Source of the DNA: Salinigranum rubrum
GTDB taxonomy: Archaea > Halobacteriota > Halobacteria > Halobacteriales > Haloferacaceae
Reading direction: 5' to 3'
Length of the DNA: 64,000 nt
NCBI RefSeq assembly: GCF_002906575.1
Contig: NZ_CP026309.1
Location: 4,092,001 to 4,156,000 of the forward strand
Shown here: positions 35,797 through 43,530 of the stretch, in pieces
How the letters are laid out: each line of letters starts with the position of its first letter
Numbering within the stretch: the first letter of the stretch is position 1
Translations under genes and position numbers: made by a program
The notes under the pieces: model-generated
Database searches by the model: none
What the model was told of the DNA's origin: nothing
Seen by the model: the letters and a program-made list of their open reading frames with translations, nothing else

Positions 35797-37439
35797 TCGA
35801 AGAGTTCAGACTGCCCGACGTCGGCGAGGGCGTGGCGGAGGGCGAACTGGTCGAGTGGCACGTCGAACCCGGCGACGAGGTCGTTGAGGACCAGGTCGTC
35901 GCCGAGGTGGAGACGGACAAGGCGCTCGTCGAGGTGCCGTCGCCGTACAACGGGACCGTGGCGGAACTGCTGGCCGAGGAGGGCGAAATCGTCCCGGTCG
36001 GGGACGTCATCATCACGTTCGAGGTGCCCGGCGAGGACGAACAAGCCGGCGAGACCGCAGAGCCGGAACCGGCGGCAGAGCCAAGGCCGGAGTCCGAGGC
36101 GGAACCGGAGCCCGAACCGGAACCGGCGTCCGAGACCGAGACCGACGCAGCGGCCGACGCCGAGGAACACGCCCCGGACGCCCGGGTGTTCGCGCCGCCG
36201 AGTGTCCGCCGTCTCGCGCGGGAACTCGGCGTCGACCTCGCGACCGTCGACGGCAGCGGTCCCGGCGGACGCATCACCGAGGGCGACGTCAGAGCGACGG
36301 CGGAGGGCGCTGCGGAGGCCTCCGAGGACGAGGAGTCGGCCCCGGCGGCCGTCTCGTTCGGCGGTCGCTCGGCCACGTCGGGTGGCGACGCCGGCGACGG
36401 GCAGGCGGTCGAGACGGGGGACGCGACGCCAGCGGGGCGGTCGCGAACGCTCGCCGCCCCGGCGACGCGGAAACTCGCCGAAGAGGAGGGGCTCGACATC
36501 GACGACGTGCCGACCGACGAGGAGCGCGAGGGCGAGGCGTTCGTCACGCCCGACCACGTCCGCGCGTACGCCGACGCACAGCGCGCGGCCCAGGAAGCCG
36601 ACGCGGCCGCCGTGTCGGCGGCGGGCGAGGGCGCGGCGGCGACCGAAACCGGTGCCGGCGAAACCGAGGCCAGCGACGCGGAGGCCGCGGCCAGTGCCGA
36701 CGCCGCGGCGGCACCGGAGGCCGCTCCCGGCGCGAGCAGTGGCGACGAGGACGAGCGCGTCCCCTACCGGGGCGTCAGAAGGGCCATCGGCGAGCAGATG
36801 CAGCGCTCGAAGTACACCGCGCCGCACGTCTCACACCACGACACCGCCGTGGTGGACGACCTCGTCGCGCTGCGGGCGGAGTTGAAGCCGCACGCGGAGG
36901 AGCGGGGCGTCTCGCTCACGTACATGCCGTTCGTGATGGCGGCGGTGGTGAAGGCGCTGAAGGAGTTCCCGGTCCTCAACGCGATGCTCGACGAGGAGGC
37001 GGAGGAGATCGTCTACCGCAAGGAGTACCACCTCGGCGTCGCGGTCGCCACCGAAGCGGGTCTGATGGTGCCCGTCGTTCGCGACGTCGACCGCAAGGGA
37101 GGCGTCGAACTCGCCTCGGAGCTGGGTGGACTGGTCGAGCGGGCCCGAGAGCGGAAGATCACCCGCGAGGAGATGCAGGGCAGCACGTTCACGCTCACCA
37201 ACTTCGGCGCCATCGGCGGCGAGTACGCGACGCCGATCATCAACTACCCGGAGGTCGCTATTCTCGGCCTGGGCGCCATCGAGCAGCGGCCGGTCGTCGA
37301 GAACGGCGAGGTAGTGGCGAGACACACCCTGCCGCTCTCGCTCTCGATCGACCACCGGGTGGTCGACGGCGCCGACGCCGGGCGGTTCACTAACCGGGTG
37401 ATAGAACTGCTGGAGAACCCCCGGCTGTTGCTGTTGTGA
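35793..37439 (+). CDS. pdhC: 2-oxoacid dehydrogenase E2 (dihydrolipoamide acyltransferase)
   Basis: A 548-residue E2. The lipoyl domain has its lipoylation Lys43 in VETDKALVEVPSP. A Pro/Glu linker follows, then a peripheral-subunit-binding domain at 132-168 (FAPPSVRRLARELGVDL). A second, similar domain appears at about 219-262 (LAAPATRKLAEEEGLDIDDV ... VTPDHVRAYAD), then an Ala-rich linker and the catalytic domain ending SLSIDHRVVDGADAGRF, with the active-site His. Two subunit-binding domains in tandem are unusual. No E3 gene follows; lpdA is 15 kb upstream. Confidence 0.94.
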   Translation: MIEEFRLPDVGEGVAEGELVEWHVEPGDEVVEDQVVAEVETDKALVEVPSPYNGTVAELLAEEGEIVPVGDVIITFEVPGEDEQAGETAEPEPAAEPRPESEAEPEPEPEPASETETDAAADAEEHAPDARVFAPPSVRRLARELGVDLATVDGSGPGGRITEGDVRATAEGAAEASEDEESAPAAVSFGGRSATSGGDAGDGQAVETGDATPAGRSRTLAAPATRKLAEEEGLDIDDVPTDEEREGEAFVTPDHVRAYADAQRAAQEADAAAVSAAGEGAAATETGAGETEASDAEAAASADAAAAPEAAPGASSGDEDERVPYRGVRRAIGEQMQRSKYTAPHVSHHDTAVVDDLVALRAELKPHAEERGVSLTYMPFVMAAVVKALKEFPVLNAMLDEEAEEIVYRKEYHLGVAVATEAGLMVPVVRDVDRKGGVELASELGGLVERARERKITREEMQGSTFTLTNFGAIGGEYATPIINYPEVAILGLGAIEQRPVVENGEVVARHTLPLSLSIDHRVVDGADAGRFTNRVIELLENPRLLLL

Positions 37440-37752
37440 GCGGGTGAGCCTGGGCCGTCGGACCGTTTCAAGCTCTCTTCTTCGAACGTCGAATCTCGGA
37501 CCCGGGTGACGACGGATTCACGCCGACGTCGCTCGCGGCATCGTCGGAGGCGGGGACGCTGTCACCGCGCCCGTGTACCGCGAACCGCAGGACCAGTCCG
37601 TTCTCACCTGTCCGTCCTCGCCGTCGGTCCGACGACGACCCGCCACGCAGTCACTGCTGCCCGTCCACCGTGCCGGCCGGAACCGCGACACGCCGCGTCC
37701 ACACATCCGCGGAGGCGACGGGTTTTTGCCACCGGCCGTCACACCCCCAGAC
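37440..37752. other. Gene-free interval between pdhC and the stress-protein gene
   Basis: About 313 bases with no convincing frame. CACCGCGCCCGTGTACCGCG (37563-37582) again resembles the right arm of the 58.1-58.2 kb inverted-repeat element. GGGTTTTTGCC (37718-37728) is a T-rich candidate promoter for the next gene. Confidence 0.35.
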
Positions 37753-38217
37753 ATGGAACACGCGCCGTCGGGCCCGCTCGACGTCGAACTCGTGCTCGCC
37801 CCCGTCGACGGGAGCGAGGAGTCCGCACTCGCCGTCGAGTACGCCGTCTTCATCGCCGAGCAGTACGACGCCTCGGTCCACGCCGTCTACCTCCTCGGGG
37901 AGGAGGTGGTCCGCGCCATCGAGGACGGGACCATCGACGAGGAGAGCGTCGTCGGCGACCACGAGGTGTTCATGGACAGCGTCGCCGACTACGCCGCCGA
38001 CAGGGGCGTCCACATCTCGCACTCGACCGCGTTCGGCTTCTCCACCCGGGTGAAGACCCGTCACCCCGGGAGCGCCATCCTCGACACTGCCGAGGACGTC
38101 GGCGCCGACTTCATCGTCGTCCCGCGCGAACCGGTCACCGGCGACCCCGGCGAGGTGCTGGAGAAGGCTGCCGAGTACGTGCTCCTCTACGCCTCCCAGC
38201 CGGTCCTCTCGGTCTGA
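37753..38217 (+). CDS. Universal stress protein family
   Basis: A 154-residue single UspA domain. The N-terminal strand is ELVLAPVDGSEESALAVEYA. A His-rich loop and GADFIVVPREPVTGDPGEVL take the place of the ATP loop, and the last strand is SQPVLSV. The GxxGxxxxxxxxGS motif is not recognisable, so it may not bind ATP. Cytoplasmic. It follows the pdh operon after about 310 bases and is likely independent. Confidence 0.85.
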   Translation: MEHAPSGPLDVELVLAPVDGSEESALAVEYAVFIAEQYDASVHAVYLLGEEVVRAIEDGTIDEESVVGDHEVFMDSVADYAADRGVHISHSTAFGFSTRVKTRHPGSAILDTAEDVGADFIVVPREPVTGDPGEVLEKAAEYVLLYASQPVLSV

Positions 38218-38223
38218 CCCGAC

Positions 38224-38526
38224 TCACTCGAGTGCCCGTGAAATCCGGTGCAGCAACCCTTCGAGTTGCGGTCGCTCGACCTCCCAACGCCGCCGGTGGT
38301 GCGCCCGCGCCAGCGTCCGCCGCATCGTTTCGAGCTGTGCGCGCGTAAACCGCAGCCGACCGTCGTCGAGCCGTTCGAACGCCGCCCGGCAGTCGGTCGC
38401 GTCCGCGTCCTCGCTCCGCTCGTCTCCGGCTTCGAGGTGGTCGCGGAGGACGTCGTGGAGCGTCCACTGTTCCTCACGGGAGAGCGACAGCCGTTCGACG
38501 GCGGGTGACGGTCGTTCCTCGGGCAC
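38224..38526 (-). CDS. Haloarchaeal protein of unknown function (100 aa)
   Basis: It starts MPEERPSPAVERLSLSREEQ. Wholly helical and charged (WTLHDVLRDHLEAGDE; LRFTRAQLETMRRTLARAHH), with no membrane segment or Cys pair. It could be a small nucleic-acid-associated protein, but nothing in the sequence proves it. Convergent with the stress-protein gene, with six bases between stops. Confidence 0.6.
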   Translation of the reverse strand: MPEERPSPAVERLSLSREEQWTLHDVLRDHLEAGDERSEDADATDCRAAFERLDDGRLRFTRAQLETMRRTLARAHHRRRWEVERPQLEGLLHRISRALE

Positions 38527-38645
38527 GGTCGGGTTCGCGTTGAACCGCCTGATTGATGAATGTTAGCATTACCCATTCACCGCCGACTATCAGCAGTGAA
38601 ACCTCGTCCGATAGCCATTCGTACCCCTGAGGGGTCGTCCAGACC

Positions 38646-39569
38646 ATGTCCCTCCAACCGGGTTCATCTCCCATCGTCCGGTCGAGTCGTTCGGTAACGG
38701 TGGCGTTCGCACTCCTCACCGCCGCCCTGGCCGCAGTGGCCCTGTGGCGATATCTCGTCAGTCGCCTCCTGAGTGCGGGCGTCGTCCCAGTGCCGCGGTC
38801 GGGCGGCCTCGCGGTCGACGTGCTGGTGACCGACGGTCCGTTCGTCGTCGGCGTCGTCGCGTTCGCCGGCGCGTACGCCGTCGGCCGCGACATCGACGTG
38901 GGGGTCACCCTCCCGTCGGACGCGAAAACGGTCGGTCTCGCTGTGACGCTTCCGTTCGCGCTCGTCGGACTCACGAAACTCGTGGGAACGCTCGACGGCG
39001 TCCCGTACAACTCGCTCACGAAGACGGCCTACGCCGCCGATGCCCCGGTCTGGCCGGTGATAACCGTCACCGGGCTGAGCCTGCTCGTCGGCGTCCCGGT
39101 CGTCGTCGCCGTCTGCCAGGTGCTCGTGCAGGGGAGCCTTCGACCGGCCGTCGACGGCGACGCGGCGCTCGTCCTGACGACGCTCGTGACGGCGTTCGTG
39201 ATGGTCGACACCACCGGTCGTCTGTCGTCCGTCCCCGACGTGGGGAAAGTCGTCAGCGTCGTCGCCTTCACTGCCCTCCTCGCGCTCGGCCGGTACGGTC
39301 ACGACCGAGTCGCGGTCGACCGAGTCCGCTCTCTCGCGTACCTCCCGGTCGCACTGTTCGTCTGTGTCGTCTCCCTCGCCGGCGTCGCACAGGTCGAGTC
39401 GGTCACCGGCGGCCTGTTCGCGTTGACCCAGTTGGCGACGTTCGGCGTCGCCGCCTACGCGTCCGACCGGACCGGGTCGCTCCTGCCGCCAGCCCTCGCG
39501 TACGCCTGTTTCTGGCTGGCTAACACGGCCGTCGTCTACGGCTTCGAGGCCGGCCTCCAGCACTGGTGA
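38646..39569 (+). CDS. Polytopic membrane protein, CPBP-like size, function unknown
   Basis: A 307-residue protein with about eight hydrophobic helices. It starts MSLQPGSSPIVRSSRSVTVA. No EExxxR/FxxxH/HxxxN protease motifs are clear, so it is not an obvious CAAX protease. The conserved-looking loop DGVPYNSLTKTAYAADAPVW lies near the middle. Its neighbour on the other strand is a soluble helical protein 32 bases downstream. Confidence 0.7.
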   Translation: MSLQPGSSPIVRSSRSVTVAFALLTAALAAVALWRYLVSRLLSAGVVPVPRSGGLAVDVLVTDGPFVVGVVAFAGAYAVGRDIDVGVTLPSDAKTVGLAVTLPFALVGLTKLVGTLDGVPYNSLTKTAYAADAPVWPVITVTGLSLLVGVPVVVAVCQVLVQGSLRPAVDGDAALVLTTLVTAFVMVDTTGRLSSVPDVGKVVSVVAFTALLALGRYGHDRVAVDRVRSLAYLPVALFVCVVSLAGVAQVESVTGGLFALTQLATFGVAAYASDRTGSLLPPALAYACFWLANTAVVYGFEAGLQHW

Positions 39570-39601
39570 CGTTTCGGTCGCGTTCGCACGACCGTCGCGT
39601 G

Positions 39602-40378
39602 CTACTCGCGCAACTCGTCGTCGTCCGGTTCGGTCCAGGGGTCGTCCCCGGCGACGGGCGCGAGCGCGTGGTCGAGTTCCGCCTCGGTGTACTCGACGTC
39701 CGACAGCGCCATCGCCAGTCGCTGCCAGCGCCTGCTCTCCGTACCGTCCTCGTCGGGGCCGACCCGCGCGCCGCGGGTCTTGAAAAAGCGCGTGCCCCTC
39801 CCGCGTCGTGAGCCTTCCCCGGTATGCTGGTCGAAGATGACGTCGAACTCCCCGCCCGGTTCGAGGTCAGCGACGGGGAAGTCGACGGGCGGTTCCTCGC
39901 CTTCCGGACTCTCCGCCCGTCGCTCGGCGACGAGTCGGAAGCACTCGTCGGCGTTGGCCGCCTCGCGCGACGAGCGAGCGCGGGCACACGCGAGCGCGGC
40001 GTGAATCGCACAGAGCCGTCCCTTCCACGAGTCGGGTTCCCACCGCTCCGTCGCCAGTTCCTCGTACCGCTCGACCAGGAGGGCGACCTCCTGGCCCGCG
40101 CGGAGGTCCTCTACCACGTAGAGGTTCAGACGGTCCCAGAGGTTCCACGCGTATCCGGAGCGAGCGAGTTCCCACGCGGCCCACGCCGCCACCCGTTCGT
40201 CCGACCGGCGGACGGCCTTCTGGAGGAGGCTGGAGACGTCGTAGCGGTTGTACCCCCCGTTCGTCTCGTGTGCTCCCTTTTCGTCCCCCCTGTCCGTCGT
40301 CCCCTCCCGAGCCTCGGGCGGCGTCTCGGTGTCGAGGCTCCCGTCGGCCCCGAAGGTGGCCTGTCTGTCCTCGGTCAT
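39602..40378 (-). CDS. Helical protein resembling the C-terminal domain of RarA/MgsA ATPases
   Basis: A 258-residue protein with no ATPase. After a disordered N-terminus (about 1-45) it reads YDVSSLLQKAVRRSDERVAAWAAWELARSGYAWNLWDRLNLYVVEDLRAG, which looks like the clamp-interacting helical C-terminal domain that follows the AAA+ core in RarA/MgsA (a KAVRGSD-type helix, then a long helix). This is a recognised resemblance, not a proven homology. An Asp/Glu-rich segment and a Lys-poor, acidic end complete it. It could be a partner or decoy of fork-repair ATPases. Confidence 0.55.
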   Translation of the reverse strand: MTEDRQATFGADGSLDTETPPEAREGTTDRGDEKGAHETNGGYNRYDVSSLLQKAVRRSDERVAAWAAWELARSGYAWNLWDRLNLYVVEDLRAGQEVALLVERYEELATERWEPDSWKGRLCAIHAALACARARSSREAANADECFRLVAERRAESPEGEEPPVDFPVADLEPGGEFDVIFDQHTGEGSRRGRGTRFFKTRGARVGPDEDGTESRRWQRLAMALSDVEYTEAELDHALAPVAGDDPWTEPDDDELRE

Positions 40379-40457
40379 GGGGTGAGTGAGAACGACCACG
40401 CGGACGAGTGTTGCGGTCCCGGTGTGGAACCCTCGCACCGGGTGTTTCGGGAGCCGT

Positions 40458-40988
40458 TCAGCGCAGTCGGATGGTCATCTCGAGTTCGAAGCTCTCGGCG
40501 TCGCTCGTCTCGAAGCCGGTCTCCTGGTAGAGGTTGACCGCCGGGCGGTTCCACCGCTCGACCGTGAGCCACACCTTCTCGACGCCCTCCTCGCGCCCGT
40601 GGCCGAGGAGCGTCTGCATGAGTCGTCGGCCGATGCCGGCGCGCTGGTACGCCTGGAGGACGAAGATAGCGAGTTCGTACGCGTCGGCGTCGGGGACGAG
40701 CGTGGCGTGGCCGGCCGCCGTCTCACCGTCCCACGCGATGACGTTCAGACACTCCTCGTCGAGGATGTTCGAGAGCCACGTCTCGATGCGTTCGGTCTTC
40801 CCGGGCGGGATGCCCTGCGCCCGGTCGGCCGGGTCGAACGCCTCGTACATCTCGACGAGCGCCTCCGTCTCCCGGTCGCTCCCGTCGTAGGGACGGATCT
40901 CGATATCGCGACCCTCTCCGTCCTCGAAGGTGAGCGGCGGTGCCTCGAACGCCTCGGCCGGTTCGTCGGGGTAGACTCGTTCGCTCAT
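40458..40988 (-). CDS. GNAT-family N-acetyltransferase
   Basis: A 176-residue acetyltransferase. The acetyl-CoA-binding signature is present as YQRAGIGRRLMQTLL (motif A, Gln/Arg-x-x-Gly-x-Gly/Ala), preceded by AYELAIFVL and followed by VEKVWLTVERWNRPAVNLYQETGFE. Substrate unknown. Its start overlaps the stop of the upstream UspA-like gene by one base, so they are co-transcribed. Confidence 0.88.
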   Translation of the reverse strand: MSERVYPDEPAEAFEAPPLTFEDGEGRDIEIRPYDGSDRETEALVEMYEAFDPADRAQGIPPGKTERIETWLSNILDEECLNVIAWDGETAAGHATLVPDADAYELAIFVLQAYQRAGIGRRLMQTLLGHGREEGVEKVWLTVERWNRPAVNLYQETGFETSDAESFELEMTIRLR

Positions 40989-41356
40989 TATCTGACCAGT
41001 GACACCGTCACGTGTGAGTTGAGGAGGACGAACTCCGCGACGCCGCCGATGCGGATCTTCCCCATCGGACTCGTCTCGCCGCCGCCGAGGACGATTTTGT
41101 CGAAGTCCTCGGCCTCGGAGAGGTCGACCAGGGCGCTCCCGGGGTCGCCCTCCAGACGCCGGACCGCAGCGTCCAGCCCCGTTCCGTCGAGAACGTCTCG
41201 AACGCGGGCTTCGATCTCGTCGGGCGACAGCCCCGACGCGGGGTTGTCGACGATGCCGACCGTGAGGTCGTCGCCGGCTTCGAGCGCGCGCGCGACCGTC
41301 TGCTCCAGCGCGTCGAGGGAGTCGTCCGCCCCTCCGATTCCCAAGAGTACCTTCAT
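40988..41356 (-). CDS. UspA-like small stress protein (122 aa)
   Basis: It starts MKVLLGIGGADDSLDALEQT, has the UspA alpha/beta pattern, and ends with a glycine-rich nucleotide-loop-like segment (KIVLGGGETSPMGKIRIGGVAEFVLLNSHVTVSLV). The final strand resembles the UspA C-terminus. It overlaps the GNAT gene by one base (TAATG). The two together suggest a stress-acetylation unit, but this is inference. Confidence 0.82.
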   Translation of the reverse strand: MKVLLGIGGADDSLDALEQTVARALEAGDDLTVGIVDNPASGLSPDEIEARVRDVLDGTGLDAAVRRLEGDPGSALVDLSEAEDFDKIVLGGGETSPMGKIRIGGVAEFVLLNSHVTVSLVR

Positions 41357-41429
41357 GCGTGGCGCATCGACGGCCCGGGAGAAAAAGACGGGGGGCGCGG
41401 CGGGAGGGAGTCGATTCGACGGGGGGCGC

Positions 41430-42677
41430 TCACCCGACCAGTACGGCCCGTGCCATCCCGAGGAAGACGAGGAAGCCGAGGACGTCCGTCGCGGTGGTGA
41501 TGAAGATGGTCGCCGACGTCGCCGGGTCCTCGCCCAGTCGGCTGAGCACCAGCGGGATGAGCGTCCCGAAGAAGCCGGCGATGACGAGGTTCAGCACCAT
41601 CGACACGCCGAGGACCAGCCCCAGAAGCGGGCTCTGGTTGAACACCGCCGCGATGACCGCGACGAGCGTGCCGGTGATGGCGCCGTTGGCCGCGCCGGCG
41701 ACCACCTCGTTGAGGATGGCGCGCCCGCCCGTCGGGAGCGACACCTGCCCGAGCGCGATACCGCGGACGGTGACGGCCATCGACTGGGTGCCGGCGTTCC
41801 CGCCCATCCCGGCGACGACCGGCATGTAGACGGCGAGGAGCGTGAACGCGGCGATGGTCTCTTCGAACAGGCCGACGACGGCCGCCGCGAGGAACGCCGT
41901 GCCGAGGTTGATGACGAGCCACTTGTACCGACTGCGTATCTTGACGAGCGGCCCGTCGAGGACGCTCTCTTCCTCCTGGACGCCGGTGAACTCGTACAGC
42001 GTCTCCCCCGCGGCCTCCTCGATGACGCTCAGGAGGTCGCCGGCGTAGATGACGCCGAGGATGCTCCCGTCGTCGTCCAGCACGGCGACGGACCGCTCGG
42101 GGTTCGAGCGGAACACGTCGACGACGTCCGTATCGGGGCTGTCGTATCTCACCGCCGGAATCTCGATGACGTGGTCGAGGATGTCCTCATCGTCCGAGAG
42201 CGCCAGCGTTCCCCCCGGTAGTTCCCCGACGAGTTCGTCGCCGTCGGTCACGAAGATGGTGGGGAAACGGTCGGTTCGGTCCTCGTGCCGCCGGACGCGG
42301 CGGGCCACCTCGGAGATGGGTCGCTGGCTCCCGACGGTCACGTAGTCGAGGTGCATGTGCCCGGCCGCGCTCTCGGGACTGAACTCCAGGAGGAACTCGA
42401 TCTTCTCGCGACGGTCCTCGTCGAGACGCCGGAGCACTACCTCCCGCGTCTCCCTGTCGGCGAACCCGAGCACGTCCGTCGCCTCGTCCGGGTCGAGGCG
42501 GCGCACGAACGCGCGCAACCCCTCGGCGTCCATGTCCGCGACGAGGTCCTCCTGGACCGTCTCCGGCAGCCGAAAGAATAGCTCGCGCTGTTGGACCCGC
42601 GAGAGTCGCTGGAACTCCTCGGCGGGCGTCGGGGAGAGGGCGATTTCCTGCCCCGCGTCCTGGAGCGCTTCTGACAT
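41430..42677 (-). CDS. mgtE: MgtE-family magnesium transporter
   Basis: A 415-residue channel: MgtE N-domain (about 20-120, with DPDEATDVLGFADRETREVV), two CBS domains (about 125-245, with RFPTIFVTDGDELVGEL and RSVAVLDDDGSILGVI), and a five-helix pore domain carrying the Mg-site motif PVVAGMGGNAGTQSM. The CBS pair normally senses cytosolic Mg2+ and closes the channel. Shorter than bacterial MgtE, but all parts are present. Independent transcript. Confidence 0.93.
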   Translation of the reverse strand: MSEALQDAGQEIALSPTPAEEFQRLSRVQQRELFFRLPETVQEDLVADMDAEGLRAFVRRLDPDEATDVLGFADRETREVVLRRLDEDRREKIEFLLEFSPESAAGHMHLDYVTVGSQRPISEVARRVRRHEDRTDRFPTIFVTDGDELVGELPGGTLALSDDEDILDHVIEIPAVRYDSPDTDVVDVFRSNPERSVAVLDDDGSILGVIYAGDLLSVIEEAAGETLYEFTGVQEEESVLDGPLVKIRSRYKWLVINLGTAFLAAAVVGLFEETIAAFTLLAVYMPVVAGMGGNAGTQSMAVTVRGIALGQVSLPTGGRAILNEVVAGAANGAITGTLVAVIAAVFNQSPLLGLVLGVSMVLNLVIAGFFGTLIPLVLSRLGEDPATSATIFITTATDVLGFLVFLGMARAVLVG

Positions 42678-42764
42678 GGTTCGAAGTTTCAGGGGGCGAT
42701 TAAACGTCTGGCGAACGGGGACGGCGGTCCTCGCACGTGCGGCCGCGGTGGCGCTCGCGTGGCC

Positions 42765-43439
42765 TCACTCGTCCGCGTCACGTGACAGGAACTCGGGCGG
42801 GACTCGCGCGACGGTGTAGGTGCCTGTCCCCCGCTTTCGGACCGCGAACCCGTCTCCGACGAGCGAGCGAACGTCGACGGCGAGGACGACCGGGTTGTCG
42901 TCGCCGTCGGTGTGGCGTCGGCCGACGTCCCGCGCCGTCTCGCGGGTTCCCGAGAGGTGGACCGCCTGTCGACCCATCGGTTTCAACCCCTCCGCGAGGA
43001 TGGCGTCGAGGTTTCGCGGCGCGGTTCCGTGGTAGAGGGTATCGGGGTGGTCGGCGTCGGTCCGGTCGTCTCCCGCCGCGTCGAGGTCAACGTCGACGGA
43101 GTGACCGTACGCCGCCCGGAGTTCGCGCTCGCCGTCGACCACGCGGGTCTCGAAGCGTCCCTTCGGGTCCGTCGCGAGTACCGCCTCGACCTCCCGTTCG
43201 CCGGCCCAGTCGTACCGCGAGGTGACGCTCGCGACGACCGACGAGTAGGGAGTCCACCCGGCCGCGTCGAGCGAGAACCCGACGTCGTCGGGGAAGTGTC
43301 TGAGCGCGCCCGAGACGAACGTCGAGAGTCGCTTTCGGCGTGCGCCCGAGAGGACCAGGTGTCCGGAATCGCCGCACACCGGGCACGCGGCCTCGAAGTA
43401 CGTCCCGTGGTCGGAGCAGGTCGAAACCGGCGCGGGCAT
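42765..43439 (-). CDS. kptA: RNA 2'-phosphotransferase with zinc ribbon (KptA/Tpt1)
   Basis: A 224-residue enzyme that transfers an internal tRNA 2'-phosphate to NAD. The N-terminal ribbon CSDHGTYFEAACPVCGDSG holds Cys/His ligands. The KptA fold follows with RRKRLSTFVSGALRHFPDDV (basic helix), VDGERELRAAYGHSV, TLYHGTAPRNLDAILAEGLKPMGRQAVHLSGT (NAD site with HGT) and VLAVDVRSL. Archaea do not make the 2'-phosphate splice junctions that Tpt1 clears in yeast, so the natural substrate is uncertain. ATG at 43439. Divergent from pepF. Confidence 0.9.
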   Translation of the reverse strand: MPAPVSTCSDHGTYFEAACPVCGDSGHLVLSGARRKRLSTFVSGALRHFPDDVGFSLDAAGWTPYSSVVASVTSRYDWAGEREVEAVLATDPKGRFETRVVDGERELRAAYGHSVDVDLDAAGDDRTDADHPDTLYHGTAPRNLDAILAEGLKPMGRQAVHLSGTRETARDVGRRHTDGDDNPVVLAVDVRSLVGDGFAVRKRGTGTYTVARVPPEFLSRDADE

Positions 43440-43497
43440 CGTTCCGGACGAGGAGCCGAACGCACCTCTCTCTTCTGCACGCCGTGCCGCGGGGACA

Positions 43498-43505
43498 ACC
43501 CTTAG
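43498..43505 (+). promoter_or_regulatory. pepF TATA-like box
   Basis: ACCCTTAG, 25 bases before the pepF ATG, in the 91-base divergent gap shared with kptA. Confidence 0.35.
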
Positions 43506-43530
43506 GCCCGCCCCGGCCTTCTCACCGCCA

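Noticed and set aside
37518-37853. Minus-strand frame between pdhC and the stress-protein gene
   Set aside because: Low-complexity Ser/Thr-rich translation overlapping the stress-protein gene.
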